In this document: piece by piece, positions 12,260 through 21,511 of the stretch | Layout: every line of letters begins with the position of its first letter | Position numbering within the stretch: the first letter of the stretch is position 1 | NCBI RefSeq assembly: GCF_001273835.1 | Contig: NZ_JHEI01000134.1 | Location: 248,001-312,000, forward strand | Source: Leucobacter celer subsp. astrifaciens | Lineage (GTDB): Bacteria; Actinomycetota; Actinomycetes; Actinomycetales; Microbacteriaceae | Length of the DNA stretch: 64,000 bases | Reading direction: 5' to 3' | The notes under the pieces: model-generated | Told to the model about the DNA's origin: nothing | Seen by the model: the letters and a program-made list of their open reading frames with translations, nothing else | Databases searched by the model: none | Program-made: the position numbers and the translations under genes

Positions 12260-13402
12260 CTATCGGAGCAGCAGGTTCGGCTGCAGCAGGTAGCGGAAGC
12301 TCGCCTCGTCGGCCTCGTCCTTGCTCCGCTGGCTCGTGATCAGCACCGGACCCGGCTTGCCCGGATTGTCAGTACGGGTGAAGGCGATGCGCGCGAACTC
12401 CGCGTGCGTCGAACGCAGCCCGTCGAGCAGGAACTGGGGCTTCAGGGAGACCACCATGTCGTCTCCGACCAGGTGCGTGTCCACCGTCTCCACCGCCTGA
12501 GCCGATTCAGTGCCGGCGGCTTCCAGAGTCACCGAGCCCTCGACGAAGGAGAACCGCAGAGCGGCTTCGCGCTCGAGCACCAGGCCGACACGACCGACGG
12601 CCTCCACCAGCTCACCGGTGTTCACGACGGCGTAGTTGTCCACGTTCTCGGGGAAAAGACGACCGACGGGCGGGTAGTTGCCCTTGATGAGCAGCGAAGT
12701 CACGGTCTTCGAACCGCCGGTGAAGGCAATGAGCTCGCGCTCCGAGTCCTTGACGATCGATACCTGCACCTGGCCATCGCCCGAGAAGGTCTTGCCGACC
12801 TCGGTCACGATCTTCGAGGGAACCAGCGCCGTCAGTTCGTCCTGACCACCCTGGTTCTCCCAGTCGATGCTTCGCGTGGCTACGCGGTAGCGGTCGGTGG
12901 CCGTGAGGGTCAGTGAGTTCTCGTTGACCTCGAACTGCACACCCGTGATGACGGGGGTCACGTCGTCCTTCGACGCGGCGAGCGACACCTGTGCGATCGC
13001 ATCGGCGAACACATCGGCGGGAACCGATCCCGAGATCGAATCGATCCGCGGCACCTGCGGATACTCCTCGACGGGCATCGCGGGAAGGCTGAAGGAGGCG
13101 GATCCGCACCGCACCTCCACTCGGCTCTCCAGGAGAGACACTTCGACATCCGCGTGCGGCAGGCGCTGTGCGATCTCGCTCAGAAGGCGTCCCGAGACGA
13201 GCGCTCGGCCGGCCTCCGAGATCACTGCCGTCACACTCGTCCGCGCAGAGACCTCGTAGTCGAACGACGACACCGTGAGGTGCTCGCCCTCGGCTTCGAT
13301 CAGGGCTCCGCTCAACAGCGGCTGGGTGGGACGCTGCGGCAACAGCTTGACGGCGAACGATACGGCTTCGCTGAACACGTCACGGTTGACGGTGAATCGC
13401 AT
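12260..13402 (-). CDS. dnaN: DNA polymerase III sliding clamp (beta)
   Basis: The 380-residue product has the three-domain clamp layout. Recognisable blocks are MRFTVNRDVF at the start, the FSLPAMPVEEYPQVP turn at about residue 110-125, the LTATDRYRVA strand and the hydrophobic cleft that binds clamp ligands near the C-terminus. The clamp encircles DNA and tethers polymerase. ATG 13402 is chosen over the upstream ATG 13423 because GGGAGGG precedes it and it begins with the family-typical MRF. It lies between dnaA and recF. Confidence 0.96.
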   Translation of the reverse strand: MRFTVNRDVFSEAVSFAVKLLPQRPTQPLLSGALIEAEGEHLTVSSFDYEVSARTSVTAVISEAGRALVSGRLLSEIAQRLPHADVEVSLLESRVEVRCGSASFSLPAMPVEEYPQVPRIDSISGSVPADVFADAIAQVSLAASKDDVTPVITGVQFEVNENSLTLTATDRYRVATRSIDWENQGGQDELTALVPSKIVTEVGKTFSGDGQVQVSIVKDSERELIAFTGGSKTVTSLLIKGNYPPVGRLFPENVDNYAVVNTGELVEAVGRVGLVLEREAALRFSFVEGSVTLEAAGTESAQAVETVDTHLVGDDMVVSLKPQFLLDGLRSTHAEFARIAFTRTDNPGKPGPVLITSQRSKDEADEASFRYLLQPNLLLR

Positions 13403-13810
13403 CTGGGGTTCCCTCCCACGCACACAGGTGTGCGCCTGATCTATCGGTTCACAATCTTTGCATACTCAGCGGCTCGGAGCATCCGTGAAGTCTTGTAGGG
13501 CGTGGAAACGGAGAGCCGGCCCACCGCGGACTGCGTGATCGAGTGCCCGTGAAAAGAGATTGAGGTGTTAACAGTGTTAACAGCTGTGGAAACTGTGGAT
13601 AACTCCCCCGATCGTAGTGTTTCCTAAAGAACTACATCTCTGTGAGTTGTTGGCAGGATCGGAAAGTGCGGTCCTCCGCGGAATGATGCGGAACTCCAGG
13701 GGGTACCCGGATTCCACAGGCCACCGGATCTCCTCCACAGAAACGCCCGAGTTCTCCCCAGCTATCCACAGGCCACTCCAGAACTGTGGAGAACCGGTCG
13801 GCGATGAGCC
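13403..13810. other. oriC: oriC-like dnaA-dnaN spacer with DnaA boxes
   Basis: This 408-base non-coding spacer has several DnaA-box-like 9-mers. They are TGTGGATAA (13594-13602, the reverse of TTATCCACA), CTATCCACA (13762-13770), TGTGGAGAA (13785-13793) and TGTGGAAAC (13585-13593), plus partial CCACA motifs. Two tandem copies of GTGTTAACA (13565-13573 and 13574-13582) lie next to the best box. In Actinobacteria the origin is usually this dnaA-dnaN gap. The unwinding element is not obvious beyond the short TTAACA repeats. Confidence 0.75.
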
Positions 13811-15256
13811 TCAGCGGGAGCCCTGTTTGATGCGTGTCGTCAGCTCCTGCACCTGGTTGTAGATCGACCGGCGCTCGGCGATGAGCTGCGAGATCTTCTT
13901 GTGCGCGTACATGACCGTGGTGTGGTCGCGACCGCCGAAGAGCTGACCGATCTTCGGCAACGAGAGGGGGGTGAGTTCGCGGCACAGGTACATCGCGATC
14001 TGTCGCGCCGTCGCGATCTGCTGAGCCCGGGTGGGGCCGTAGAGATCATCGATCGACAGGTCGAAGTACTCGGCGGTCTTGCTGATGATGTCGGAGGGCT
14101 GCACCTCGTTGTCGGCATCGAGGGTGATCAGATCCTTCAGCACCGTGTGCACGAGCGGCATGTCGATGTGCTGCTGGTTCAGGCTCGCGTACGCGGTGAC
14201 GCGGATCAGGGTGCCCTCGAGTTCCCGGATGTTCGAGGAGAACTTGCTGGCGATGAACTCGAGGATGCTGTGATCGATCTCGAGATTCTCCCGCTGCGCC
14301 TTCTTGCGCAGGATGGCGATGCGCGTTTCGAGGTCGGGTGCCTGGATGTCGGTGAGGAGGCCCCACTCGAAACGGGAGAGCATTCGCTCCTCGAAGCCGC
14401 GGAGCTGCTTCGGCTGCACGTCGCTCGTGATCACCACTTGCTTGTTGTGGTCGTGCAGCGTGTTGAAGGTGTGGAAGAACGCTTCCTGGGTCTCGACCTT
14501 GTCCTCGAGGAACTGGATGTCGTCGACGAGCAGGATGTCGACGCTGCGGTACCGGGCGTGGAAGGCCGCGCCCTGGTTGTTCGCGATCGAATTGATGAAG
14601 TCGTTGGTGAAGTCCTCGGAGCTGACGTACCGCACGCGAACGTCGGGGAAGAGCTCGCGAGCGTAGTGCCCGATCGCGTGCAGCAGGTGGGTTTTGCCGA
14701 GCCCCGAATCGCCGTAGATGAAGAGCGGATTGTAGGCGCGCGCGGGCGCCTCGGCCACCGCGACGGCTGCGGCGTGGGCGAAACGGTTCGACTGTCCGAT
14801 GACGAAGCTGTCGAAGCGGTACTTCTCGTTCAGCCGGCTGTCGATGGGCGCCTCGGCGCCGTGGCGCCTGCGCGGCTCGTCGACGGGGCGTGCGGTGTCA
14901 TGCCTCGGGGCGGAGTGCGTGTGCGTCGGAGCGGGAGCCGCCGCGGCGGGCTCCTCTTCGACCGAGGGTTCGGGATCCAGAGACGGGTGCGCTTCCTCGT
15001 CGACGATCACCACGAAGTTCTCGATCTGATCCGCCTCGGGGATCTCCGCGATCGCCGCCATGATCGAGGGCCGCAGCCGGCTCTCGAGAAGCTTCAAGGT
15101 GAACTCATAGGGAACCGCGAGATAGAGCGTTCCCGCCGCGATGCCCCGCGGTATCGCGAGGGCGACCTGCGCCCCGTTCGCCGGGCCCACGGACGGATCG
15201 CCCATGACGGCCCGGGTCACACGGGCCCAGACCTCCAGCAATTCGTCATCAGTCAC
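13811..15256 (-). CDS. dnaA: Chromosomal replication initiator DnaA
   Basis: Domain I starts with [11 protein letters not shown]. Domain II is a variable Pro/Glu/Ala-rich linker at about residues 95-150. The AAA+ domain has Walker [12 protein letters not shown] and Walker [12 protein letters not shown]. Domain IV carries the DnaA-box-binding signature [15 protein letters not shown] near the end. The chosen GTG 15256 gives 481 residues beginning [10 protein letters not shown]. The frame continues to a GTG at 15319, but that start sits inside a DnaA box and adds 21 non-conserved residues. Boxes upstream (15312-15320 and 15400-15408) suggest autoregulation. Confidence 0.95.
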   Translation of the reverse strand: MTDDELLEVWARVTRAVMGDPSVGPANGAQVALAIPRGIAAGTLYLAVPYEFTLKLLESRLRPSIMAAIAEIPEADQIENFVVIVDEEAHPSLDPEPSVEEEPAAAAPAPTHTHSAPRHDTARPVDEPRRRHGAEAPIDSRLNEKYRFDSFVIGQSNRFAHAAAVAVAEAPARAYNPLFIYGDSGLGKTHLLHAIGHYARELFPDVRVRYVSSEDFTNDFINSIANNQGAAFHARYRSVDILLVDDIQFLEDKVETQEAFFHTFNTLHDHNKQVVITSDVQPKQLRGFEERMLSRFEWGLLTDIQAPDLETRIAILRKKAQRENLEIDHSILEFIASKFSSNIRELEGTLIRVTAYASLNQQHIDMPLVHTVLKDLITLDADNEVQPSDIISKTAEYFDLSIDDLYGPTRAQQIATARQIAMYLCRELTPLSLPKIGQLFGGRDHTTVMYAHKKISQLIAERRSIYNQVQELTTRIKQGSR

Positions 15257-15483
15257 GCGTCTACCCGGCTCGGTCTCGAAGATATCGGAATGGTCAATGT
15301 TATACCCAGAGTTATCCACAAGGGAATCGCCGCAGATCCGTGAAATTCCGGGATATTGTCAGCAGCGGCAGAACACCTGCGCCCACGTTAGCCACAGTTT
15401 TGTCCACAGGCAAGTCTGTCCGTGAAGTGGAGGTCGACCCTTGCCTCCGCGTGTCGCGTCGCTCGTCGAAGCGATGACAGACT
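15257..15483. promoter_or_regulatory. dnaA upstream region with two perfect DnaA boxes
   Basis: TTATCCACA (15312-15320) and TTGTCCACA (15400-15408) are exact matches to known DnaA-box forms. They lie between dnaA and the divergent rpmH promoter. They probably mediate autoregulation of dnaA and may belong to the origin. Nothing coding is seen here. Confidence 0.7.
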
Positions 15484-15512
15484 TTGACGGGGCCGGAGTT
15501 CTGGCGTAAAGT
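15484..15512 (+). promoter_or_regulatory. Promoter of the rpmH-rnpA operon
   Basis: -35 TTGACG (15484-15489) and -10 TAAAGT (15507-15512) are spaced by 17 bases. They are about 165 bases upstream of rpmH and facing it. This is one of the clearest housekeeping promoters in the window. Confidence 0.7.
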
Positions 15513-15676
15513 AAGTACCTTGTATGGGCGGCCCGCCTGGATCGGCGCACTTGCGCCAGCGCGTGCTGCGGAAAACGCGATGCGTTTTTCTGAACAGCAT
15601 CACGTGCTCGCCCAGATCCGACTTCCTCGATGTCACCGAGCCTCGGGGATCTGTTCCATAAGTCACGGAGTCTGTC

Positions 15677-15814
15677 ATGAGCAAGCGTACCTTCCAGCCC
15701 AACAACCGCCGCCGCGCCAAGGTGCACGGTTTCCGCGCCCGCATGCGCACCCGCGCCGGCCGCGCCATCGTGGCAGCTCGCCGCGGCAAGGGCCGCTCGA
15801 AGCTCACCGCCTAG
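15677..15814 (+). CDS. rpmH: Ribosomal protein bL34
   Basis: A 45-residue, very basic protein that begins [15 protein letters not shown] and contains [13 protein letters not shown], the universal bL34 pattern. It is part of the large ribosomal subunit. It starts at ATG 15677 and ends with TAG 15814. It precedes rnpA by 24 bases in the standard operon and is transcribed divergently from dnaA. Confidence 0.97.
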   Translation: MSKRTFQPNNRRRAKVHGFRARMRTRAGRAIVAARRGKGRSKLTA

Positions 15815-15838
15815 TCTCACCGTTCCCGGCTTCCGATC

Positions 15839-16201
15839 GTGCCTGCGAGGCAGCATCGTGTCACCCGGGGCGAGGATTACCGGCGCGCAGTGCGTACCGG
15901 TCGCCGCGTGGGGGGTGCCTTGTGCATCACCCACGCGGTTTTGCGTGCTCAGGGTGAGCCGGCCCGGTTCGGGTTCATCGTCTCGAAGGCGATCGGCAAT
16001 GCGGTGACGCGCAACCTGATCCGTCGTAGGATGAAGACCGTCGTCGAGCGCCGTCTGCACATGGGCATCGGCGAGTTGGATGTGGTCTTCCGCGCCCTGC
16101 CGGCGATCACCGATGCCTCTTTCGAGCAGCTCGAACGCGAGATGAATCGCGCGCTCGACCGCCTCAGCCGCGAGATGCTCCCGCGGAGCGCAGCCTCATG
16201 A
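15839..16201 (+). CDS. rnpA: Ribonuclease P protein component
   Basis: The 120-residue basic protein assists the P RNA in 5' processing of tRNA precursors. The hallmark RNR-like motif appears as GNAVTRNLIRRRMKTVV (about residues 53-69), after FGFIVSKAI. It starts with GTG 15839 close to the rpmH stop, and its end overlaps yidD as ATGA (16198-16201). Confidence 0.95.
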   Translation: MPARQHRVTRGEDYRRAVRTGRRVGGALCITHAVLRAQGEPARFGFIVSKAIGNAVTRNLIRRRMKTVVERRLHMGIGELDVVFRALPAITDASFEQLEREMNRALDRLSREMLPRSAAS

Positions 16202-16503
16202 AACCGCTCCATGAGCTCTGGCTGCTGCCGCGCAACACGATGATCGCCTTCATGCACAGCTACCGCAGGCTCATCTCCCCGCTCTACGGGCAGGTATGCA
16301 GGTATCATCCATCCTGTTCCCGATACGCTTTGGAGGCGTATCAGCTTCGCGGCTTCATCGTCGGCACGGCCCTCACCGTCTGGCGGCTTCTCCGCTGCAA
16401 TCCCTTCACTCCCGGCGGTATCGATGACGTACCGCGCGGGCAGCACCAGAACTTCGTGATCAACCCCCGCGGCTTCGTCCGCCCCATCGAGCGAAAGGCC
16501 TAA
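16198..16503 (+). CDS. yidD: Membrane protein insertion efficiency factor YidD
   Basis: The 101-residue product has the YidD signature: a short hydrophobic/amphipathic helix, YRRLISPLYG, then CRYHPSCSRYALEA and RLLRCNPFTPGGIDDVP. It aids YidC in inserting inner-membrane proteins. It overlaps rnpA by 4 bases and precedes yidC by 4 bases, so the operon is translationally coupled. Confidence 0.95.
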   Translation: MKPLHELWLLPRNTMIAFMHSYRRLISPLYGQVCRYHPSCSRYALEAYQLRGFIVGTALTVWRLLRCNPFTPGGIDDVPRGQHQNFVINPRGFVRPIERKA

Positions 16504-16507
16504 CCCG

Positions 16508-17473
16508 GTGGACTTCTTCGAAACCATACTCTGGCCGCTGCGCTGGCTCGTCGAGCTCGTGCTGTGGGCCTGGCACTGGCTGTTCACCGCAATCGGAATG
16601 GACCCGGCCGCGGGTGTCACCTGGGTGCTCTCGATCATCGGCCTCGTCGTCGTCGTGCGTTCGGCTCTGATCCCCGTGACGGTGCGGCAGATCAAGTCTC
16701 AGCGCCGCATGATGGATCTCGCGCCCGACATGAAGAAGATCCAGGACAAGTACAAGGGCAAGAAGGATCAGTTCTCGCGCGAGGCCATGAGCCGCGAGAC
16801 GATGGCGCTCTACAAGAAGCACGGCACCAACCCGTTCGCCTCGTGCCTGCCGATCCTCATCCAGATGCCGATCTTCTTCTCGCTGTTCTACGTGCTCCGC
16901 CACGCATCCGAGAACAAGCCGGGCATCGGCTTCATGAACGAAGTGCTCACGCAGAGCTTCAACGCCGCGAGCATCTTCGGCGCGCCGCTCAAGATGACCT
17001 TCACCCAGGGCTGGGAGAGCGGCAACTGGATGGTCGTCGTGCTGCTCGGCGCGATCATGGTGCTCATGATCGCTTCGCAGTTCTTCACGCAGCTGCAGAT
17101 CATGTCGAAGAACGTCTCGGACGAGACGAAGAACTCCCCGATGTACCGTCAGCAGAAGATCCTGCTCTACATCATCCCCTTCGCGTTCCTCTTCTCCGGT
17201 GTGGCCTTCCCTCTCGCGCTCAACATCTACTGGTTCAGCTCGAACATCTGGACCATGGGCCAGCAGGCCATCGTGATCAACACGATGCCGACGCCCGGCA
17301 GCGAGGCCTGGCGCAAGCGCCAGGAGCGGCTCAAGGCCAAGGGTAAGATGACCGACGACGAGAAGCGCGCCAAGGCTCTGGGGCAGGACCTCCCGCCCGC
17401 GCCCGAGCCGCAGCAGGGCCAGCGACAGCAGCCGGTGAGCTCGAAGCGCTCCAAGAAGAAGAAAAAGAAGTGA
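16508..17473 (+). CDS. yidC: Membrane protein insertase YidC
   Basis: A 321-residue YidC/Oxa1/Alb3 insertase of the Gram-positive type, without the large periplasmic P1 domain. TM segments lie at about residues 38-58, 110-130, 170-195 and 212-245. The conserved hydrophilic-groove Arg is in VVRSALIPVTVRQIKSQR (residue about 52). A cytoplasmic loop LAPDMKKIQDKYK follows. The C-terminus ends in a run of Lys residues, typical for ribosome contact. The start is GTG 16508. Confidence 0.95.
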   Translation: MDFFETILWPLRWLVELVLWAWHWLFTAIGMDPAAGVTWVLSIIGLVVVVRSALIPVTVRQIKSQRRMMDLAPDMKKIQDKYKGKKDQFSREAMSRETMALYKKHGTNPFASCLPILIQMPIFFSLFYVLRHASENKPGIGFMNEVLTQSFNAASIFGAPLKMTFTQGWESGNWMVVVLLGAIMVLMIASQFFTQLQIMSKNVSDETKNSPMYRQQKILLYIIPFAFLFSGVAFPLALNIYWFSSNIWTMGQQAIVINTMPTPGSEAWRKRQERLKAKGKMTDDEKRAKALGQDLPPAPEPQQGQRQQPVSSKRSKKKKKK

Positions 17474-17480
17474 GGGCACT

Positions 17481-17984
17481 GTGAGCACTGAGCGCGCCGG
17501 CGAAACCGTGGTGACTGACGAACCCGGCCTCGAAGAGCTCGAGGCCGACGGGGACCTCGCCGCCGACTACATCGAGGGCCTGCTCGACATCGCGGATCTC
17601 GATGGGGATCTGGACATCGATGTCGCCAACGGCCGTGCCTACGTCTCCGTGAACGGCGGGGGCGAGGATCTCGATCGCATCGCCACTCCCGACGTCGTGC
17701 AGGCGCTGCAGGACCTGACTCGGCTCGCCGTGCAGGCGAAGTCCGGCCGGTTCTCGCGTCTCATCGTCGACGTCGCCGGATCGCGCGATGCGCGCGCCCT
17801 CGAGCTCAAGAGCATGGTCGACGCTGCGATCGCGCAGATCGCCGCGGGCCGGGATCAGGTGGAGCTCGAGCCCATGTCGTCGTACGAGCGCAAGCTGGTG
17901 CACGACGAAGTCGCCGAACGCGGATACCACTCCGAGTCGCGGGGCGAGGGGCGGGACCGCCGGCTCGTCGTCAGCCGCGGCTGA
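17481..17984 (+). CDS. khpB: R3H-domain RNA-binding protein KhpB (Jag)
   Basis: The 167-residue product follows yidC, as usual. An acidic N-terminus (about 1-35) leads into a KH-like region (about 40-95), then an R3H motif at about 138-165 with SSYERKLVHDEVAERGY. KhpB proteins bind RNA and influence cell-envelope gene expression. The start is GTG 17481, 7 bases after yidC. There is no separate Jag N-terminal domain. Confidence 0.9.
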   Translation: MSTERAGETVVTDEPGLEELEADGDLAADYIEGLLDIADLDGDLDIDVANGRAYVSVNGGGEDLDRIATPDVVQALQDLTRLAVQAKSGRFSRLIVDVAGSRDARALELKSMVDAAIAQIAAGRDQVELEPMSSYERKLVHDEVAERGYHSESRGEGRDRRLVVSRG

Positions 17985-17996
17985 ATCCCGCGCGCG

Positions 17997-18012
17997 TGTT
18001 TCACGTGAAACC
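17997..18012. promoter_or_regulatory. parS: parS site upstream of rsmG-parAB
   Basis: TGTTTCACGTGAAACC, with a perfect 14-base GTTTCACGTGAAAC core, lies in the khpB-rsmG gap. It is about 0.7 kb from parA. Unlike the recF sites it is intergenic, so its conservation is not due to coding. Confidence 0.9.
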
Positions 18013-18118
18013 AGCGCCCGCTGACACGCTCGGGAACTCCGATCCTCGTTCCGCGCCGAAGCGCGCAGCGCTGGAGGCGTAGGATCTCACTCGGTATGTT
18101 CGATGTGGTGAGGACACA

Positions 18119-18760
18119 ATGACGGTAGAACTCGAGCCGGAGCCCGCGGGCGCCCCGGCGATCGCGGGCGATCGCATCGATCTGCTCCGCGAGTTCGCTC
18201 GGGATCTCGGTGCGCGGGGTGAGGAGCTCGGCCTCATCGGTCCGCTCGAACCACCCCGGCTCTGGACGCGGCATCTGCTCAACAGCGCGGTGCTGGCGCC
18301 GCTCGTGCAGTCCGGCGCCCGCGTGGCCGACATCGGCACCGGCGGCGGCATGCCCGGGCTGGTGCTCGCGATCGTGCGCCCCGATGCGCGGTTCCTGCTG
18401 ATCGAGCCCATGGAGCGGCGCTGCACCTGGCTGCACGAGCAGATCGACCGCCTCGGCCTGCAGAACGCAGAGGTGCGCCGCGGCCGGGTCGAGGAGTATC
18501 ACGGTGCGTTCGAGGTGGACCAGGTCACCGCGCGCGCCGTGACGGCCCTGCGCAAGCTCGTGCCGTTGACCGCTCCCCTGCTGCGCGACGGTGGGGAGAT
18601 GCTCTTCCTCAAGGGGGCCTCGGTGCAGAACGAGATCGACGCCGCCGAGAAGGTGCTGCGCAAGCATCGGGTGCGCGACATCGCGGTCGAAGAGCTCGGT
18701 GTCGGGCAGCTGGATGAGACGACCCGGGTGTTTCGGGCTAAAATCGATAGACATGGCTGA
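18119..18760 (+). CDS. rsmG: 16S rRNA (guanine-N7) methyltransferase RsmG
   Basis: The 213-residue class I SAM methyltransferase modifies 16S rRNA at the G527 region. The SAM-binding motif is VADIGTGGGMPGLVLAI (about residues 68-84), after LWTRHLLNSAVL. LLIEPMERRCTWL provides the second SAM contact and VTARAVTALRKLV the RsmG-typical segment. The rsmG stop overlaps the parA start by 8 bases, the normal rsmG-parAB arrangement. Confidence 0.95.
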   Translation: MTVELEPEPAGAPAIAGDRIDLLREFARDLGARGEELGLIGPLEPPRLWTRHLLNSAVLAPLVQSGARVADIGTGGGMPGLVLAIVRPDARFLLIEPMERRCTWLHEQIDRLGLQNAEVRRGRVEEYHGAFEVDQVTARAVTALRKLVPLTAPLLRDGGEMLFLKGASVQNEIDAAEKVLRKHRVRDIAVEELGVGQLDETTRVFRAKIDRHG

Positions 18761-19670
18761 AGCGGAGAAGTCGCTCGTCGGCGACCACCTCGTCGATAAG
18801 ATCCGGCGACGCCGCAAACTCGCGGAGACCGTCTCACCGCTGCCGGATCGGCCGCGCGTGATCACGGTGTCGAACCAGAAGGGCGGGGTCGGCAAGACCA
18901 CCACCACGGTCAACCTGGCGTCGGCGCTCGCCCGTCGCGGCGCCAACGTGCTCGTGATCGACCTCGACCCGCAGGGCAACGCCTCCACCGCGCTCGGGGT
19001 GCCGCACCGTCCGGAGGTGACGAGCGTCTACGACGTGCTGCTCGGCGACAGCGGCCTCGATGACGCGCTGCAGTCGACCACGGACCACGAGAATCTCGAT
19101 TGCGTGCCGTCCACCATCAACCTGGCCGGGGCCGAGATCGAGCTCGTCTCGCTCGTGGCCCGCGAGCAGCGGCTCCGCACCGCGCTGCAGGCCTTCCTGG
19201 CGGAGTCCGAGCGCACGTACCACTACGTCTTCATCGACTGCCCGCCCTCGCTCGGACTGCTCACGGTCAACGCCTTCGTCGCGGCCGACGAGGTGCTCAT
19301 CCCGATCCAGTGCGAGTACTACGCGCTCGAGGGACTGAGCCAACTGCTCGGCAACATCCAGCTCATCCAGAAGCATCTCAACCCCGGGCTGCGCATCTCG
19401 ACGATTCTGCTCACCATGTACGACGCCCGCACCAACCTGGCGCAGGAGGTGGCAGGCGAGGTGCGCGCGCACTTCCCCGAGCAGGTGCTGAGCGCCGTGA
19501 TCCCGCGCTCGGTGCGCATCTCTGAGGCCCCCAGCTACGGGCAGACCGTGCACGCGTACGACGGGGCGTCGATCGGCGGGCTCGCCTATCTCGAGGCCGC
19601 GGCCGAGATAGCCGAGCGAGGCCCCGGAACATCGGACAACATCACCAGCACTCAGAACGGAGAGGCGTAG
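18753..19670 (+). CDS. parA: Chromosome partitioning ATPase ParA (Soj)
   Basis: A 305-residue deviant Walker-A ATPase that drives origin segregation with ParB. Key blocks are QKGGVGKTTTTVNLA (about 47-61), VLIDLDPQGNAS-like DLDPQGNAST and the Walker B segment YVFIDCPPSLGLLTVNA. The longer frame upstream runs through rsmG, so ATG 18753 is used. It precedes parB by 3 bases. Confidence 0.96.
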   Translation: MAEAEKSLVGDHLVDKIRRRRKLAETVSPLPDRPRVITVSNQKGGVGKTTTTVNLASALARRGANVLVIDLDPQGNASTALGVPHRPEVTSVYDVLLGDSGLDDALQSTTDHENLDCVPSTINLAGAEIELVSLVAREQRLRTALQAFLAESERTYHYVFIDCPPSLGLLTVNAFVAADEVLIPIQCEYYALEGLSQLLGNIQLIQKHLNPGLRISTILLTMYDARTNLAQEVAGEVRAHFPEQVLSAVIPRSVRISEAPSYGQTVHAYDGASIGGLAYLEAAAEIAERGPGTSDNITSTQNGEA

Positions 19671-19673
19671 CGC

Positions 19674-20669
19674 ATGGCGACGAAGAAGCGAGGCGGGCTC
19701 GGCCGCGGGATCGGCGCGCTCATTCCGCAGTCGCCATCGAGCGGGGAGCGCCCGGTCGACGTGTTCTTCCCGGCGAACGGCGGTGCGGCGGCGGCGATCG
19801 ACACGGTCGAGGAGGCTGCCGAGCTCGACGCCGGCGCCGAACTGCAGGAGGTTCCCGGCGCCCAGCTCACCCGACTGCCGGTCGCCGAGATCGTGCCGAA
19901 CCGTTCGCAGCCGCGAACGGAGTTCGACGAGCAGGCTCTCGATGAGCTCACGCACAGCGTGCGGGAGTTCGGGGTGTTCCAGCCCATCGTGGTGCGGGCC
20001 ATCGAGCCGGCTCCCGCCGCGGGCGAGCCGCGCTACGAGCTCATCATGGGCGAGCGCCGCCTGCGCGCCTCGAAGCGGGCCGGGCTCGAGACCATTCCGG
20101 CGATCGTGCGCAGCACCGCCGACGAGCACATGCTGCGCGACGCGCTGCTCGAGAACCTGCACCGTGCGCAGCTGAACCCCCTCGAAGAGGCCTCCGCGTA
20201 CCAGCAGCTGCTCGCCGACTTCGGCATCACGCAGGAGCAGCTCGCCGAGCGGATCGGCCGCTCGCGGCCGCAGATCTCCAACACAATCCGACTGCTGCGC
20301 CTGCCCGAGCCGGTGCAGACGCGGGTGGCGGCGGGGGTGCTCTCCGCCGGTCACGCGCGCGCGATCCTCTCGCTCGACGGCGACGGGGACGCCATGCAGC
20401 GCCTCGCCGACAAGATCGTCAACGAAGGCCTCTCGGTGCGCGCTGCTGAGGCCGTGGCCTCGGAGGAGCCCAAGCGTCGGGTGCCCAAGCCCCGCGCGGG
20501 CGGTGTGCAGGCGCAGCTGGGCGAGATCGCCGAGCGCCTGGGAGACCGCTTCCACACCCGCGTCTCGGTGAAGCTCGGGGCCAAGAAGGGTCAGATCATC
20601 ATCGACTTCGCGACGATCGCGGATCTCAAGCGCATCCTCGCCGAGCTCGACGATCCCGGCTTCGGCTGA
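19674..20669 (+). CDS. parB: Chromosome partitioning protein ParB (Spo0J)
   Basis: The 331-residue centromere-binding CTPase begins with the KKRGGLGRGIGALIP motif that ParA recognises. The CTP-binding block is around ELIMGERRLRASKRAG (about residues 121-136) with ENLHRAQLNPLEEA. The helix-turn-helix follows (TQEQLAERIGRSRPQISN) and binds parS. A C-terminal dimer helix completes it. Its targets are the four parS-like sites at 9880, 11482, 11521 and 17997. Confidence 0.96.
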   Translation: MATKKRGGLGRGIGALIPQSPSSGERPVDVFFPANGGAAAAIDTVEEAAELDAGAELQEVPGAQLTRLPVAEIVPNRSQPRTEFDEQALDELTHSVREFGVFQPIVVRAIEPAPAAGEPRYELIMGERRLRASKRAGLETIPAIVRSTADEHMLRDALLENLHRAQLNPLEEASAYQQLLADFGITQEQLAERIGRSRPQISNTIRLLRLPEPVQTRVAAGVLSAGHARAILSLDGDGDAMQRLADKIVNEGLSVRAAEAVASEEPKRRVPKPRAGGVQAQLGEIAERLGDRFHTRVSVKLGAKKGQIIIDFATIADLKRILAELDDPGFG

Positions 20670-20673
20670 CGAA

Positions 20674-20710
20674 AAGGCCCCACGGCCTTCTCGAGACCCG
20701 GCGCCGGGTC
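20674..20710 (+). terminator. Terminator-like hairpins after parB
   Basis: aaggcc (20674-20679) pairs with ggcctt (20684-20689) around a 4-base loop. A 16-base perfect palindrome, gacccggcgccgggtc (20695-20710), follows immediately. Together they are a plausible end of the parAB transcript. Confidence 0.5.
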
Positions 20711-20860
20711 GCGTCGAGTGCTGGGCATCGCGCCGCACGCATGCGCGGGATCTCAGGGTGAGATTCTGCGAGTCGCTCCGCTCCCGCAGGATGATGAAGA
20801 GCTCTTCGGAGGGCCCGAGGAGCCGCGACGCGTCGGCGTTCGCTGTGGTTGACTGGTGAC

Positions 20861-21319
20861 ATGAGCGAGGAAACCAGAATCGTCGTGGCCGAACGCGAGG
20901 TGGCCGCCGCCCCGGCGACCGTCTTCGAGCTGATCGCGGATCCCGCGCAGCAACCGCGCTGGGACGGCAACGGCAATCTGATCGAGGCCCCCGCGGGTCA
21001 GCGGGTGAGCGGCGTCGGAGATGTCTTCGTGATGCGCATTCACAACGGCGAGGATCGCGAGAATCACATCGTCGAGTTCGAGGAGGGGCGCAGGATCGCG
21101 TGGCGCCCGTCCCCGGTCGGCGAGCCGCAGCCCGGGCACCTCTGGCGGTGGGAGGTGGAGCCGCTGCCCGACGGGGGATCGCTGGTGCGCCACACCTACG
21201 ACTGGACCCGGCTGACCGATCCGAACCGCCTCGCTCGCGCTCGCCGGACGACGGCTGACGCCCTGCGCGCCTCGATCGACCGCCTCGCCGCCCTCGCCGA
21301 GCAGACGCCGCCCGCCTGA
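20861..21319 (+). CDS. SRPBCC (START/Bet v1-like) family protein
   Basis: The 152-residue protein has the SRPBCC layout: a first strand with VVAEREVAAAPATVFELIADPAQQPRWDG, middle strands (VFVMRIHN, HIVEFEEGRRIAW), and a C-terminal helix that ends ALRASIDRLAALAE. Such proteins bind small hydrophobic ligands. The ligand is unknown here. ATG 20861 is preferred to the TTG at 20849. It stands alone between parB and trxA. Confidence 0.75.
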   Translation: MSEETRIVVAEREVAAAPATVFELIADPAQQPRWDGNGNLIEAPAGQRVSGVGDVFVMRIHNGEDRENHIVEFEEGRRIAWRPSPVGEPQPGHLWRWEVEPLPDGGSLVRHTYDWTRLTDPNRLARARRTTADALRASIDRLAALAEQTPPA

Positions 21320-21367
21320 GCGCCGGTGGGCCGCCTGCGCAGGGGTTTCGACTCCCTCCTGCGTCGG

Positions 21368-21421
21368 TCGCTCAACCGGCGTATGGGTACGAGCCTGCGA
21401 TCCGTGTTCGCTCAACCGGCG
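21368..21421. repeat. Two copies of a TCGCTCAACCGGCG interspersed repeat
   Basis: Copies at 21368-21381 and 21408-21421 lie in the 370-base gap before trxA. A third exact copy lies at 56676-56689. They look like dispersed intergenic repeats of this genome rather than regulators of one gene. Confidence 0.55.
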
Positions 21422-21511
21422 AGACGGACTCCTCACGGCGCATCACCGCACCCGCATCGAAGCCCAGGCCAGCGCTACCCCACTCACCTGTCGGATCGTC
21501 GGCAAACGAGA

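Noticed and set aside
15257..15319. GTG at 15319 as the dnaA start
   Set aside because: The GTG and next codons overlap a DnaA box, the ribosome site is weak and the 21 extra residues are not family-like. It is kept as an alternative in the dnaA entry.
18834..20738. Minus-strand frame of 634 residues opposite parA and parB
   Set aside because: It is the antisense of two clear ParA and ParB genes and has Arg/His/Leu-rich shadow composition.
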